Assembly (NCBI RefSeq): GCF_016919245.1
Contig: NZ_JAFEJA010000002.1
Span: 2,296,501-2,360,500 of the forward strand
Reading direction: 5' to 3'
Length of the DNA stretch: 64,000 nt
DNA from: Streptomyces zhihengii
Lineage (GTDB): Bacteria; Actinomycetota; Actinomycetes; Streptomycetales; Streptomycetaceae
The position numbers and the translations under genes are program-made. Below the pieces are notes generated by a model. That model made no database searches and had not been told where the DNA came from. It saw only the letters and a list, made by a program, of their open reading frames with translations. Positions 55,335 through 64,000 of the stretch are shown here, piece after piece; position 1 is the stretch's first letter; every line of letters begins with the position of its first letter.

Positions 55335-55550
55335 ATGACACAGCTGCTGCGCGCCCTCGCCGGTATGGGCCTGCTGGAGGAGCACGAACCCGACACGTTC
55401 TCCATGACTCCCACCGGCGCCCTCCTCGACTCCGGCCGCCCGAATTCGCTCACCGCGTTCGTCCGGATGCTCACCGACCCCGCGATCGTGGCCGCCTGGG
55501 ACAGCCTGGACGGCAGCGTTCGCACCGGCCGCATCGCGAATTCGGCACGC
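55335..55550 (+). pseudogene. O-methyltransferase N-terminal fragment
   Basis: Encodes QLLRALAGMGLLEEHEPDTF, SLTAFVRMLTDPAIV and GSVRTG, matching the dimerisation domain of secondary-metabolite SAM-dependent O-methyltransferases. The catalytic SAM-binding domain does not follow; the reading continues into low-complexity sequence. Confidence 0.6.
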
Positions 55551-56023
55551 GACGATGAAGGACCTGGTGGTCGCAGCTGCAAGGCCGGGGGTTGGTCGTC
55601 GTGTGCGGGGTTGAACGCGGAGAGGAACAGGACGACGGCACGGGCGGGGGTGGGGACGACGTCCGGGAGGAGGACGAGGAGGAGCCCGGGTCGCCACCGA
55701 GCATGCCGCGCTGATGCGGACGTCGCCGTGGTCGGTGGAGCCGCACGACGGTTGGCTCAGACCGAGCACCGCATACAGGGGAGATCAGTGTCGTCCTCTC
55801 CGGCGGTCAGCGGCTCGTCGTGGAGCGGGTGCTGACCGCCGGGACGGCGTGGAGTAGGTCATGGGCGCCGCAGGCGCGGGCGGGTCCTCACTCATGGAGG
55901 AGTGCAGGGTCGACTGGGACGCGACCAGTACCACACGCGGGCGTGACGCTCACCAGCGGTCGCAGCGCAGGGGCTCGGTGATGCCTGCGGGATCCCGACG
56001 GGCACGGTCGCTTCCCGGCTGGA

Positions 56024-56225
56024 GCGATCGACTTCGGCGACGGGCTGCGCGGCATTGACGTCCTGGCCGTCGACGAGGCGCCCATGGTCGACGAACCGCG
56101 CCGCCGCCCGGCTCTTGCCGAAGCCGCCCGGCTTTTCAGGACGCAGGTCGTCGCCATCGGCGGCCCGCTCCAGCTCCAGGCCGTCAGCACCGGCGGTTGG
56201 TTCGCCGAGAGCACCGCCTGGTCGC
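56024..56225 (+). pseudogene. Relaxase/SF1 helicase (TraA/TrwC-like) fragment
   Basis: Reads GIDVLAVDEAPMVDEPRR then RTQVVAIGGPLQLQAVSTGG, matching Walker B and motif III (normally GDP-x-QL) of the helicase half of conjugative relaxases. The GDP aspartate is replaced by glycine and flanking helicase motifs are absent, so this is a remnant of a plasmid or integrative conjugative element. Confidence 0.55.
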
Positions 56226-56422
56226 CCCCGTCTCAGACGGCCGCCTCGTCCACCAGGCGCTGCACCTTGCCGACACCAACCAGGCAGGGCCGGTCGTCGC
56301 CAGCAGGCCGGCTACCCACCGCGCTTACCTCTCTCGGCTTCACCCCGGCGCCTAACCTGCATCCTGATCAGGTCCCACGCCTGGTGCAGGCGCGGGTAGG
56401 GCTGGGGCCCGCCAGGCGGCGC

Positions 56423-56893
56423 TCAGCGGGTCGGGAGGGCGGCGAGCACAGCCTTGAGTTCGGGGAGCGGCACGGGGTCGGAGGTCGTCACGGCGTGGCC
56501 GCGGTGGGTGATGCGGTAGGTGAAGCCGTCCGCGATGGGCGCGGACGTCACCTCCGCCGGCAGGGCCGTGAACCGGGCCGCGTCGAGTGCGTCCTTCAGG
56601 CGGTCCAGTTCGGCGCCTTCCATCCGTCCCGAGTCGCCCTTGCCCTGCTTGCGGTAGCTGGCGTACGTGCCGTCCTCCCGGACGACCACGACATCGCGCA
56701 CACCGGCGAACCCGCCCGTGACCGAGAGCTCGACGAGCGTGGCGGCGGGGTCCGGGGGAGAGGTGCTCGACGCCGTGGCTCCGGGGGACGGACCCCCGGC
56801 CGGACCACTGCTTCGCTCGGCCGTTCCGCAGCCGCCGGCGGCGAGTGCGCCCGTCAGCAGTGCCGCCCAGGCCCAGGTCAGGCGTGCCTTCAT
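56423..56893 (-). CDS. Small lipoprotein, unknown function
   Basis: A 156-residue protein: signal with lipobox LAAGGC (cysteine near residue 22), a Gly/Pro/Ser/Thr-rich linker to about 50, then a compact domain (TLVELSVTGGFAGVRDVVVV, ELDRLKDALDAARFTALPA) resembling the protealysin-inhibitor (emfourin)-like group. Function is not established. Confidence 0.75.
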   Translation of the reverse strand: MKARLTWAWAALLTGALAAGGCGTAERSSGPAGGPSPGATASSTSPPDPAATLVELSVTGGFAGVRDVVVVREDGTYASYRKQGKGDSGRMEGAELDRLKDALDAARFTALPAEVTSAPIADGFTYRITHRGHAVTTSDPVPLPELKAVLAALPTR

Positions 56894-57519
56894 CAGTCCC
56901 CCGTCGTTCGTCGCTTGCCGGGGTGCGGTCGCCCCACGGCCCCCCGGGTCCCGCCCGGGGTGCCGCTTTGGTGAACGTCAGCCGCACCGGCAGCAGTTGT
57001 CCGGGTCAGGATGCCATCAGCCGTGCCGTGGCGACAGCAGGGGGCGCGCCCGCAGCCGGAACTTGCGACCGCCCCGACCGCAGCGTCCTGTCCGCCGGCG
57101 TTCGGCTCGATCGCCGTCGCCCTCTGTGCCGCCTTCATCGTCCGGTTCCTGACCCTGCTCCGAGACCAGTGTGTCTCCCCCCGCGTCTTGCTGTGCCGGG
57201 TCTCGTCGTTGGACACCTGGCCGGCGAGCAGGCTTCGCCAGCGGGGCTGCTCGGCGATCAGACTTGTCGCGGCCAGGGCCGTCACAACGACCGCTGCCCA
57301 CGTCGGCCACGCCACCCAGGAGGAAAGGATCGCCGCGAAGAGATGGATCAGGACCACGCAGATGGTCACCGCTCCCGGGACCGGGACGAGGATCCTTTCT
57401 CTTTCCATCCCGTTGTCTCCAGGGGTGACGAAGACTGCCAGTGCGGTGACCAGCACAATCACCGACCCGACGGCAAGGACCAGGGAGGGCGGGGCGAGTG
57501 CCACGGCGTGGCGACCCAC
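56893..57519 (-). CDS. Putative membrane protein
   Basis: The N-terminal 90 residues contain three membrane helices (SLVLAVGSVIVLVTALAVFV, AVTICVVLIHLFAAIL, WAAVVVTALAATSLIA). The C-terminal half is basic and low in complexity. It would end exactly at the start of the lipoprotein gene, so the true end may be earlier. No family recognised. Confidence 0.35.
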   Translation of the reverse strand: MGRHAVALAPPSLVLAVGSVIVLVTALAVFVTPGDNGMERERILVPVPGAVTICVVLIHLFAAILSSWVAWPTWAAVVVTALAATSLIAEQPRWRSLLAGQVSNDETRHSKTRGETHWSRSRVRNRTMKAAQRATAIEPNAGGQDAAVGAVASSGCGRAPCCRHGTADGILTRTTAAGAADVHQSGTPGGTRGAVGRPHPGKRRTTGD

Positions 57520-57781
57520 GCGACAAGCATGCTGAGGATGCGAAGAGGATCCGCTGATCCGGTCATAAACCGGCTGTCCTCACAGAGCGGCTTCATCGAA
57601 CGGGTGATTCCGTCCCCCGGTCTGCGCCTCCTCGACGTTCGCGGAGTCTCCGCATCCGGAGTTCCGCCGCGCCGCTCCCCCCGGCTGACACCGCCGCGCG
57701 CTGCCGGAGCCTGTTGGCCCCGACAGCGCGTGCGGTGACGAATCTCCCGGCTGCCGGGGCGTCCGGTCGCCGGCCGTGTGC

Positions 57782-59068
57782 CTACTGGGCGGTGCGGGGC
57801 TGGGCGGACAGCAGGGTCTGCGTCCAGCCACTGGCGTCGACAGTACCGGTGCCGGTCAGGTCGGCGCCGCTGCCGTTATCCGGCAGGGTGTCCAGGTAGG
57901 CGTGCACCGAGCCGCCATCGGCCCGGTGGCCGTAGAACGCGCCGCCGCCGGGGGCGATCAGGTTGTCCATGGTCTGCCAGGTGGACGAGCGCAGCTCGTA
58001 GCGCGACCAGTCACCGGCGCCTCGGATGCGGTACGAGAGGAGTTCACCGGCACTTGTGGTGCCCAGCAGCCAGTCCGGCCCGGTGGACGTGAGCGTCCTC
58101 AGAGCGAAGCCGGTGTCGATCATGGTGTTCCCGGTGATGTGCGAGGCGTTGGGCTTGGCGGCGCCGATGGTGTAGCGGCGCAGGGTGCCGTCGGCGATGC
58201 CGTACAGGTGGCCGCTGCCGTCGTAGGTGAGCAGGTCGTGGGTCCAGCCGCCACCCAGGTGGACCGGGGTCTCGAACCTGAGCGAGTCGTTGTTGGTGAT
58301 GACGTCGACCCGGTAGAGCTGTCCGGCCGTGGAGGTGACCAGGACGGTGTTGAAGTTGAGAGTGGCCATGGCCTTGGGGGTGAAGCCCAGCTTCGCCGTG
58401 GAGACGACCGCGCCGTGGCTCCGCCGCCCGGTCTCGGTGTCGATGCGGGTGTAGGTGAGCCGGCCGTCGCTCATGGTGCCGTAGACGGAGGCCGAGCCCG
58501 TCGAGCCGACTACCTCGTCGTAGCTGATCCCGCGGTAACCGGAGTCGGCATAGGCCGACTTGGACTTGACGACGTGCCGGCCCGCGTCGCCGGTGCTGTA
58601 CTCCTCGTAGACCCACATGTTGGTCTTGCTGGAGTCGGTCCACTTGTGGAACAGGGCGACGTGCCCGTCGACGGAGTCGAGTATCGCGTCACCCGGCTTG
58701 AGGTCGTCCAGCGAGACACCGGCGGTGTCCCCGTACGAGGTGAGGTTGCGGGTGTTGCGGTCCCAGCCGCCGTCCTTCGGCAGGCGCCAGGCCATGGAGA
58801 CGAAGCCCGAGCAGTCCGGACGGTACTTCTCCCCGGTGACGGACGCTTTCGCGTCGGCCTGGTCCTGGCTGTAGATCGCACCGTAGGTGTCGATCCACCA
58901 CTCCGCACGGTTCAGGATCTCGGCGCGGCTGATCGCCCCTCCGACTGAGGAGGCGTACGCGGTGGACGGTGCGGCCACCTCGCTGACGACGGCGGCCGTG
59001 AGGCCGAGCACGGACGCGGTGAGGGCACCGGTGAGCACGGTGACCGGGCGGCGCAGGCTGATACGCAT
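57782..59068 (-). CDS. Secreted NlpC/P60-like protein with propeller-like C-terminus
   Basis: A 428-residue exported protein: signal peptide about residues 1-40 (LTGALTASVLGLTAAVV). Residues about 45-185 are an NlpC/P60-like fold with catalytic-type PDCSGFVSMAWRL (Cys) and GHVALFHKW (His). Residues about 190-420 contain repeats (VYGTMSDGRLTYTRID, HLYGIADGTLRRYTIG, LLGTTSAGELLSYRI) like tachylectin/beta-propeller blades. It may cleave peptidoglycan or a related amide while binding a glycan. Transcribed in the same direction as the AfsR-type regulator upstream. Confidence 0.78.
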   Translation of the reverse strand: MRISLRRPVTVLTGALTASVLGLTAAVVSEVAAPSTAYASSVGGAISRAEILNRAEWWIDTYGAIYSQDQADAKASVTGEKYRPDCSGFVSMAWRLPKDGGWDRNTRNLTSYGDTAGVSLDDLKPGDAILDSVDGHVALFHKWTDSSKTNMWVYEEYSTGDAGRHVVKSKSAYADSGYRGISYDEVVGSTGSASVYGTMSDGRLTYTRIDTETGRRSHGAVVSTAKLGFTPKAMATLNFNTVLVTSTAGQLYRVDVITNNDSLRFETPVHLGGGWTHDLLTYDGSGHLYGIADGTLRRYTIGAAKPNASHITGNTMIDTGFALRTLTSTGPDWLLGTTSAGELLSYRIRGAGDWSRYELRSSTWQTMDNLIAPGGGAFYGHRADGGSVHAYLDTLPDNGSGADLTGTGTVDASGWTQTLLSAQPRTAQ

Positions 59069-59128
59069 GGACAGTTCCCCCTCGGGAGTCGGTCGTTCGC
59101 TGTGCCGACCACACTGGGAGAAGCTCCT

Positions 59129-62100
59129 TCAACTGTGCTTCAGCCGCTCTGCACCTGCTTCTGCAGAACCGCTGATCTCGGCGAACTCCCGGGCTCCGCG
59201 CTCCTGGAACACGCCCATGGCGTGGGTGCGGCACGCCTGCGCCGCCGTCGCGTCACCGCGGGCCGCGTGCACGAGCGACAGGTCGTACTCGGTACGCGCC
59301 CGCCACACCTGGACGTCCATCGCCTCCCACAGCACCATCGCGGAGTCGAGGCGGCTCAGCGCCTGGTCGAGTCGTCCCCGCGCCAGGTGGAGCTGGCCGA
59401 TCGACCGCAGTGCCACCGCCTGCCCGAAACGGTCGCCCGACGCGGTCGCCACGCCCAGCGCCCACTCCAGCCGGGGCAGCGCCTCCTGGTGCGCCCCGAG
59501 CCTGAACTGCGCCTTGGCATGTGCCCGTACGGCATAGGAGCGCATCAGCCGGTCACCGAGCGCGGCGAAGAGGTCCGCTGCCTGCGCACATGCGCCCAGC
59601 GCCGCCTCGTAGTCGCCGCGTGCCCGGTGGTACAGCCCTTCGGTGCGCAGGGCCAGCGCGATGCCGCGGTTGCTGCCCGCCTCCCGGTAGGCCGACAGGG
59701 CTGTGCCGATGTCGTCCCTGGCGCCCTCGTAGTCCCCTTGTTCCAGCCGGACCGAGCCGCGGATGCGGTGGACGTGACCGATGCCGCGCTGGTTGTCGAG
59801 GGCTCGCACCAGGATGCTGGCCTGGTCGAGGAAGTGCAGGGCCTCGGCGAGGTGGCCCGGTTCGCGGCACGCGGCCCCCAGACCGGCCAGTGCGGCGGCC
59901 TGGGCCCGCACGTCGTGCTCGATCCTGAAGCCGCTGAGCGCCTCGCCGTAGTGCGCGCGGGCCTCGGCGAACCGGTCCTGGGCGTAGCGGAGGCGGGCGA
60001 GTTCGGCATGCATGGCGGCCTTGGTGCCCTGCTCGCCGACGCGTTGGGCGGCCGCGACGCCGAGGGAGGTGATCCGCTCCCCGAACCGGTAGCGGCTGTC
60101 GCCCAGTTCGACGGCGGTGTGCGCCGAGAGGACCTCGCAGACCAGCACGTCGAGTCCGAGTTCGGCGGCGCGTTCGAGAGTGTGGGCGAGGCCGGGCTCC
60201 TCTCCCTCCATCCAGTCGGCGACACCGGCGAGGACGCGCCGGGTCCGCTCGGCGGGGGGCTTGGCCACGGTCACGGTCGCAGACGGCTGCCAGATCAGTG
60301 CCGCGGGCGGCCGGGTCGCCGCCACCGCCCGCAGCAGCGCCAGCCAGCCGTGCAGCGGCGCCTCGACGGTGTTCCTCAGGACGTGCGCCGGCTCCGTCTT
60401 CTCCGCGTACTCGCGGGCGAAGAGGCGTATCAGGTCGTGCAGGCGGTAGCGGTCCGTGCCGGTGGTGTCCACCCCGGTGAACTCCACCAGCTGGGCATCG
60501 ACGAGTGAGTCCAGGACCCGCTGCGCGCCCGAGTCCGACAGTTCCAGCAGCCAGCCGACGACCCAGGCGGAGAAGTCCGGCAGCCCGAGGTGGCCGAGAC
60601 GGCCCAGCGCCGTGCGGGCCTGCTCGCTCAGTGTCCCGAAGCTGAGGCTGATGGTGGAGCGTACCGCCAGGTCGCCGGCGCACAGTTCGTCGAGACGGCG
60701 GCGTTCGTCGTCCAGGCGTTCCGCGAGGGTGGCCAGCGGCATCCGGCTGCGCATCGCCAGCCGGGCCCCGGCGATGCGCAGGGCCAGCGGCAGATGGTCG
60801 CACGCCGCGAGGATGCGGGCCGCTGCGTCGGGCTCGGCACGCACCCGGTCCGCTCCGACGATGGTGGTGAGCAGTTCCATGGACTCATCCGGCACCAGCG
60901 CGCCCAGTTCGGTCAGCCGGGCCCCGGCGAGGCCGCCGAGGCGGTCCCGTGCGGTGACGAGGGCCGCGCATCCGCTGCCGGCCGGAAGCAGGGGGCGCAC
61001 CTGCTGCTCGTTCGCGGCGTCGTCGAGCACGATGAGCAGCCGCCTGCCCGCGACGAGGGTGCGGTAGAGCTCGACCCTGGCCTGGTCGGACTCCGGCAAC
61101 CGCCGTTCCGGTACGCCCAGCGCGCGCAGGAAGCCACCGAGGACCTCACCGGTGGTGGCCGGGCTGCCGGTCATGCCCCGCAGTTCCCTGTACAGCTGCC
61201 CGTCGGGGAAGCGGGCCGCCACCTGGTGGGCGGCGTGCACGGCGAGGACGGACTTACCGCTGCCTCCCGGCCCGGCGACGACATGGACCGGAGCGGTGGA
61301 GGCCAGGCCCTCCGCCAGCAGACGCAGTTCCCCTTCCCTGCCGGTGAAGTCCGGCAGGGAGGGAGGCAGATGGGCCGGCGGCTGGCGATTGGCCGCGCCT
61401 GCCGTCCGGTCCGGCTCGCCGGGCGGCGGGCCGTCGGGCGGTTGCAGGATCGATCTGTGCAACTCGCGCAGTTCCGGTCCGGGCTCGATGCCCAGCTCTC
61501 CGACGAGGGCGTCCCGGCCCGTCCGGAAGCAGGCCAGGGCGTCAGCTCTCCGGCCCAGGCGGTGAAGCGTGACCATCAACTGGCCGCGCAGCCGCTCGTT
61601 GACCGGATGCGCGTCAACCAGGGCGGTCAGCTCCGCCACATGGTCCAGTCGGCCCCCTGCCAGCTCAGCGGCGTAGAGCTGCTCGGCGGCCGACAAGCGC
61701 ATCTCGTCCAGCCGCCGGGCCTCCCCTGCGAGCGGCGGGTCCGCGACGCCGGAGAGTGCCGGACCGTGCCACAGGGCCCTGGCCTCGCGCAGCAGGGCCG
61801 CCGCTTCGGCGAAGTCCTCGGCGGTGGCTGCCTCACCGGCCCGGGACAGCAGCCGGGCGAAGCGGTCGGCGTCGACGGACACGGCCTCGGAGCGCAGGGC
61901 GTAGCCGGGAGCCCGGGTGACGATGACGCCGTCGTGCCCGGCTTCGGCGAAGGCCCTGCGCAGGGTGGAGACGTAGGTCTGGATGAGGGCGCGGGCACTA
62001 GCCGGCGGGTTGTCGCACCACACGACGTCCACGAGCCGGGTGGCGGACACGACCCGGCCCGGCTCCAGTGCCAGGGCCGCCAGCAGAGCGCGGGGCTTCG

Positions 62101-62170
62101 CCCCGCCGAGGTCGATCCGGCCCCGCGCCCCCACGGCGTCAATGGGCCCGAGCAGTCGCACGTGCAGCAT
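59129..62170 (-). CDS. AfsR/SARP-family regulator (BTAD, NB-ARC, TPR)
   Basis: A 1,013-residue transcription factor. OmpR-type winged helix (about residues 1-95, LLGPIDAVGARGRIDLGGAK), bacterial transcriptional activation domain (about 100-245), NB-ARC ATPase (about 270-560, Walker A GPGGSGKSVLA, Walker B LLIVLDDA), and C-terminal TPR-like repeats to the end (LERAAELGLDVLV, RLEQGDYEGARDDIG). GAGGGGG lies 4 nt before the ATG. AfsR-type proteins activate secondary metabolism; a target cannot be named here, though the neighbouring secreted protein gene is a candidate. Confidence 0.92.
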   Translation of the reverse strand: MLHVRLLGPIDAVGARGRIDLGGAKPRALLAALALEPGRVVSATRLVDVVWCDNPPASARALIQTYVSTLRRAFAEAGHDGVIVTRAPGYALRSEAVSVDADRFARLLSRAGEAATAEDFAEAAALLREARALWHGPALSGVADPPLAGEARRLDEMRLSAAEQLYAAELAGGRLDHVAELTALVDAHPVNERLRGQLMVTLHRLGRRADALACFRTGRDALVGELGIEPGPELRELHRSILQPPDGPPPGEPDRTAGAANRQPPAHLPPSLPDFTGREGELRLLAEGLASTAPVHVVAGPGGSGKSVLAVHAAHQVAARFPDGQLYRELRGMTGSPATTGEVLGGFLRALGVPERRLPESDQARVELYRTLVAGRRLLIVLDDAANEQQVRPLLPAGSGCAALVTARDRLGGLAGARLTELGALVPDESMELLTTIVGADRVRAEPDAAARILAACDHLPLALRIAGARLAMRSRMPLATLAERLDDERRRLDELCAGDLAVRSTISLSFGTLSEQARTALGRLGHLGLPDFSAWVVGWLLELSDSGAQRVLDSLVDAQLVEFTGVDTTGTDRYRLHDLIRLFAREYAEKTEPAHVLRNTVEAPLHGWLALLRAVAATRPPAALIWQPSATVTVAKPPAERTRRVLAGVADWMEGEEPGLAHTLERAAELGLDVLVCEVLSAHTAVELGDSRYRFGERITSLGVAAAQRVGEQGTKAAMHAELARLRYAQDRFAEARAHYGEALSGFRIEHDVRAQAAALAGLGAACREPGHLAEALHFLDQASILVRALDNQRGIGHVHRIRGSVRLEQGDYEGARDDIGTALSAYREAGSNRGIALALRTEGLYHRARGDYEAALGACAQAADLFAALGDRLMRSYAVRAHAKAQFRLGAHQEALPRLEWALGVATASGDRFGQAVALRSIGQLHLARGRLDQALSRLDSAMVLWEAMDVQVWRARTEYDLSLVHAARGDATAAQACRTHAMGVFQERGAREFAEISGSAEAGAERLKHS

Positions 62171-62222
62171 GTTGCCCCCTCAACAACGCTGTGAGGCGGC
62201 GTACGCCGACGAACGGTGTCAC

Positions 62223-62648
62223 TCAGCGCTCGACCGGACCGTACCGTGCATGCCCGGCACTCCGCTGATACGCCCAAGAACAGTCGCCGTGGGACCAATG
62301 CCACCAGGTCTGAGCGTATGTGCTCAGTCCCGCGATGCTCAACGCCTTGCTCAGGGTGTGTCGTTGCTCCACAGCCACCGGGTCCGCCGCTCCTGGCCAC
62401 AGCTCCGCGCCGTCCGCGCGGCACAGGGTCAGGTCCGCCGCGGCACCTGTCTCGTGCCCGGCGCACCGGAGTCCGGCACCGGTCCCGTAGCCGCCGATCA
62501 CCAGCAGCCGCAGCCCTTCGGGCAGCATCGTCTGTGCCGTGACCAGGCGGTCCACCACGCCCAGTCGCAGCAAGACCGGCCCCCGCCCCGTGATCAGCAG
62601 GGCGGGCACGTCACGCAGATCCACCAGCCTCTCGCCGCACTCGCGCAC
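62223..62648 (-). CDS. Shortened VanX-like D-Ala-D-Ala dipeptidase, catalytic Glu replaced
   Basis: A 141-residue protein matching parts of the M15D/VanX family: LVDLRDVPALL, VVDRLVTAQTMLPEGLRLLV, zinc-site CAGHETGAAADLTL, and WWHWSHGDCSWAY at the end. Family members of about 200-250 residues have a central segment missing here, between GGY and GAGLR, and the catalytic glutamate normally before WWHW is threonine (QTWWHW). It is therefore probably inactive or a decaying gene. Start is GTG 62648 with a weak site. Confidence 0.6.
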   Translation of the reverse strand: MRECGERLVDLRDVPALLITGRGPVLLRLGVVDRLVTAQTMLPEGLRLLVIGGYGTGAGLRCAGHETGAAADLTLCRADGAELWPGAADPVAVEQRHTLSKALSIAGLSTYAQTWWHWSHGDCSWAYQRSAGHARYGPVER

Positions 62649-63730
62649 CGGGACGGCGGCCGGTCCGGGCCGGTGCGGTCGCCCCTCGTCCAGAACTCCG
62701 CCCTCCGTACCGCGCGACTCCGTTCAGCGCCATGGTGCGGCTGCCTCCTTCAGGAATCCTTCAAAAGCTGCAGACGGCGTTCGTGCCGGCCGCACTCGTG
62801 CCGGCCGTGCTCGTCACTCCAACAGATCTCCCGGTCCGACGTACCGGACGACGACGAGCGTCCCCCTCCACCAGCACGGACGCGCGGACCAGCCACAGCA
62901 TCCACCAGGCGAACCAGGTCGCCGTCATCCCGAAAACGCTCCCCTTCACCCCGCCCGGTGGCGGCGGGTACGAGGGATCCGCGGGCGCGAAGGCGGCGTT
63001 GTCGGCCTCGTCGGGGTCTGGCAGCCTACAACCACATCGCTTGGCGCACGGCGACGACTACCTCCCGCTGTCGACAACGCCGGTCTGTGGGCGACCGCGC
63101 GCAACGCCGACGGCGAAAGCGACACCACCGGCCGCTACCCGGTGACGCGGATCAGCCGGACCTGGGACGTACGCTCCACCCTCGAGCTCACCGTCCCTGG
63201 CATCGAACACCGCATGGAGACACCCGCGGACGGCACCCGCACCACCTACATGCTGCACCCGGACGGCTCCTGAGCCTGCGCCACGGCGCCCAGGGCCCGG
63301 GAATTGCCCACCGTCCATTAGGGCGGCCCGCGCCGGCTGTGAGACGAACTGGACCGCATCCGCACCTGGCTCGTCATCGACGGCGACCTGCCCATCTCGG
63401 GCGCGGGCGGTACGCATCGCCCCGTACGGTACCTGCCACTTCAGCCGCAGCGGCTGGCGGCCATCCTCGGCGCACCGCGTGTGTCACCCGCAAGCCTCGG
63501 CCCGAAGTCCCGGATCCGTCGGCCTGCCACGACGTCCCGTCCTACTCGCGTGACTGGACCCGGACCGGCCGACTCGGTCAGCCGGTCCCAGGTCGTATGT
63601 CGCCATCGAACGATCCTCTTCCGTCGGCTGCGGCCCTGACACTGCCGAGCCTGCCTCGGGTCAGGTCCACCATCGCACTGGACGACCAGCCCCGTAGCAT
63701 GGCGGTTTTGCGGAGTGCAAGGGGAGTGCG
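62649..63730. other. Region of about 1.1 kb without a confident gene
   Basis: Open frames here shift and lack conserved domains. A piece at about 63078-63273 (RYPVTRISRTWDVRSTLEL, ending in TGA at 63271-63273) looks like the end of a coding sequence but no start joins to it. Some gene decay is likely, following the degenerate VanX-like gene. Confidence 0.45.
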
Positions 63731-64000
63731 GTGCTGGTCATGCCCGGGCGGCGGACGTCAACGATGGAACTGCTGGCCGTTGAGGCGACGGACCGGGGGA
63801 TGCCGGTCAGGGAGGCCGAGGAGCCCGGCCTCGCGGGCCCCGCTCACTGGTACGGCGGACCGGTCGCGGGTGCCCAGCTGGCAGGCCGGCTCGGGTTCGC
63901 CCTGCTGGAGCCGGTGGACGACTGGCTCGCCGAGTTGCCGGAGGAGTTCACCGGCCGCCGGGTACGGGCCGGGACCGTCGCGGACGCATGGGCTATCGAT
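63731..64000 (+). CDS. N-terminus of a probable ATP-grasp domain protein (partial)
   Basis: A 90-codon frame open to the window end: LLAVEATDRGMPV, HWYGGPVAGAQLAGRLGFAL and LEPVDDWLAELPEEFTGRRV. This resembles the N-terminal part of DUF4343-type ATP-grasp proteins, which join amide or ester bonds using ATP; the catalytic part is outside the window. GTG 63731 has GGGGAG 4 nt upstream. Confidence 0.5.
   Translation, partial: MLVMPGRRTSTMELLAVEATDRGMPVREAEEPGLAGPAHWYGGPVAGAQLAGRLGFALLEPVDDWLAELPEEFTGRRVRAGTVADAWAID

Overview
The window is high-GC actinobacterial DNA, almost certainly Streptomyces or a close relative. Genes are densely packed with strong GC third-position bias, ATGA/GTGA overlaps are common, and typical streptomycete families are present (AfsR-type BTAD/NB-ARC regulator, AfsA-like hotdog protein, secreted sialidase, CocE-type hydrolase, many lipoproteins). 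I see no rRNA, tRNA or CRISPR array.

Bases 1-30,000 form a dormancy/redox island resembling the mycobacterial DosR (DevR) regulon and the OsdR regulon of Streptomyces coelicolor. A DevR-like response regulator (28,898) sits at its right edge. The island holds families known from DosR regulons: an Acg-like nitroreductase (only its end is in the window), three universal stress proteins, an Rv1733c-type membrane protein, an Rv2004c-type kinase, a DUF1918 protein, Hsp20/Acr, a PncB-type nicotinate phosphoribosyltransferase, and seven CBS-pair/BON modules in six genes. Around these are metabolic operons: a GH65 enzyme; acetyl-CoA synthetase, 2-oxoacid dehydrogenase E1a/E1b/E2 and an acyl carrier protein; and an NAD-type formate dehydrogenase. 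Short GGnCCn-NN-nGGnCC palindromes, some in pairs about 20 bp apart, lie 60-140 bp before nearly every transcription unit and are probably the regulator's binding sites.

Bases 30,000-37,600 form a second unit: two secreted cyanophycinase-like S51 peptidases around a polar amino-acid ABC transporter (lipoprotein, permease, ATPase), an M20 carboxypeptidase and an RpiR regulator. This suggests extracellular breakdown of cyanophycin-like polymers and import of the products. Next come a TetR regulator with an AlkB-type hydroxylase, then a CocE/NonD hydrolase divergent from a TetR gene across a perfect 18-bp-arm palindrome.

Bases 42,400-56,400 are accessory DNA. They hold remnants of IS1182-, IS4- and ISL3-type transposases, a relaxase/helicase fragment and a methyltransferase fragment, interspersed with intact genes: a three-gene operon (membrane protein, small P-loop protein, 774-aa AAA ATPase) of unknown function, an ArsR/SRPBCC pair with a palindrome at its start codon, a sialidase with a LamG-like tail, and a GHKL/GyrB-like small protein.

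Bases 56,400-64,000 return to ordinary streptomycete content: a lipoprotein, a secreted NlpC/P60-like protein with a propeller-like tail, a 1,013-aa AfsR-type regulator, a degenerate VanX-like peptidase, and the start of a probable ATP-grasp protein.
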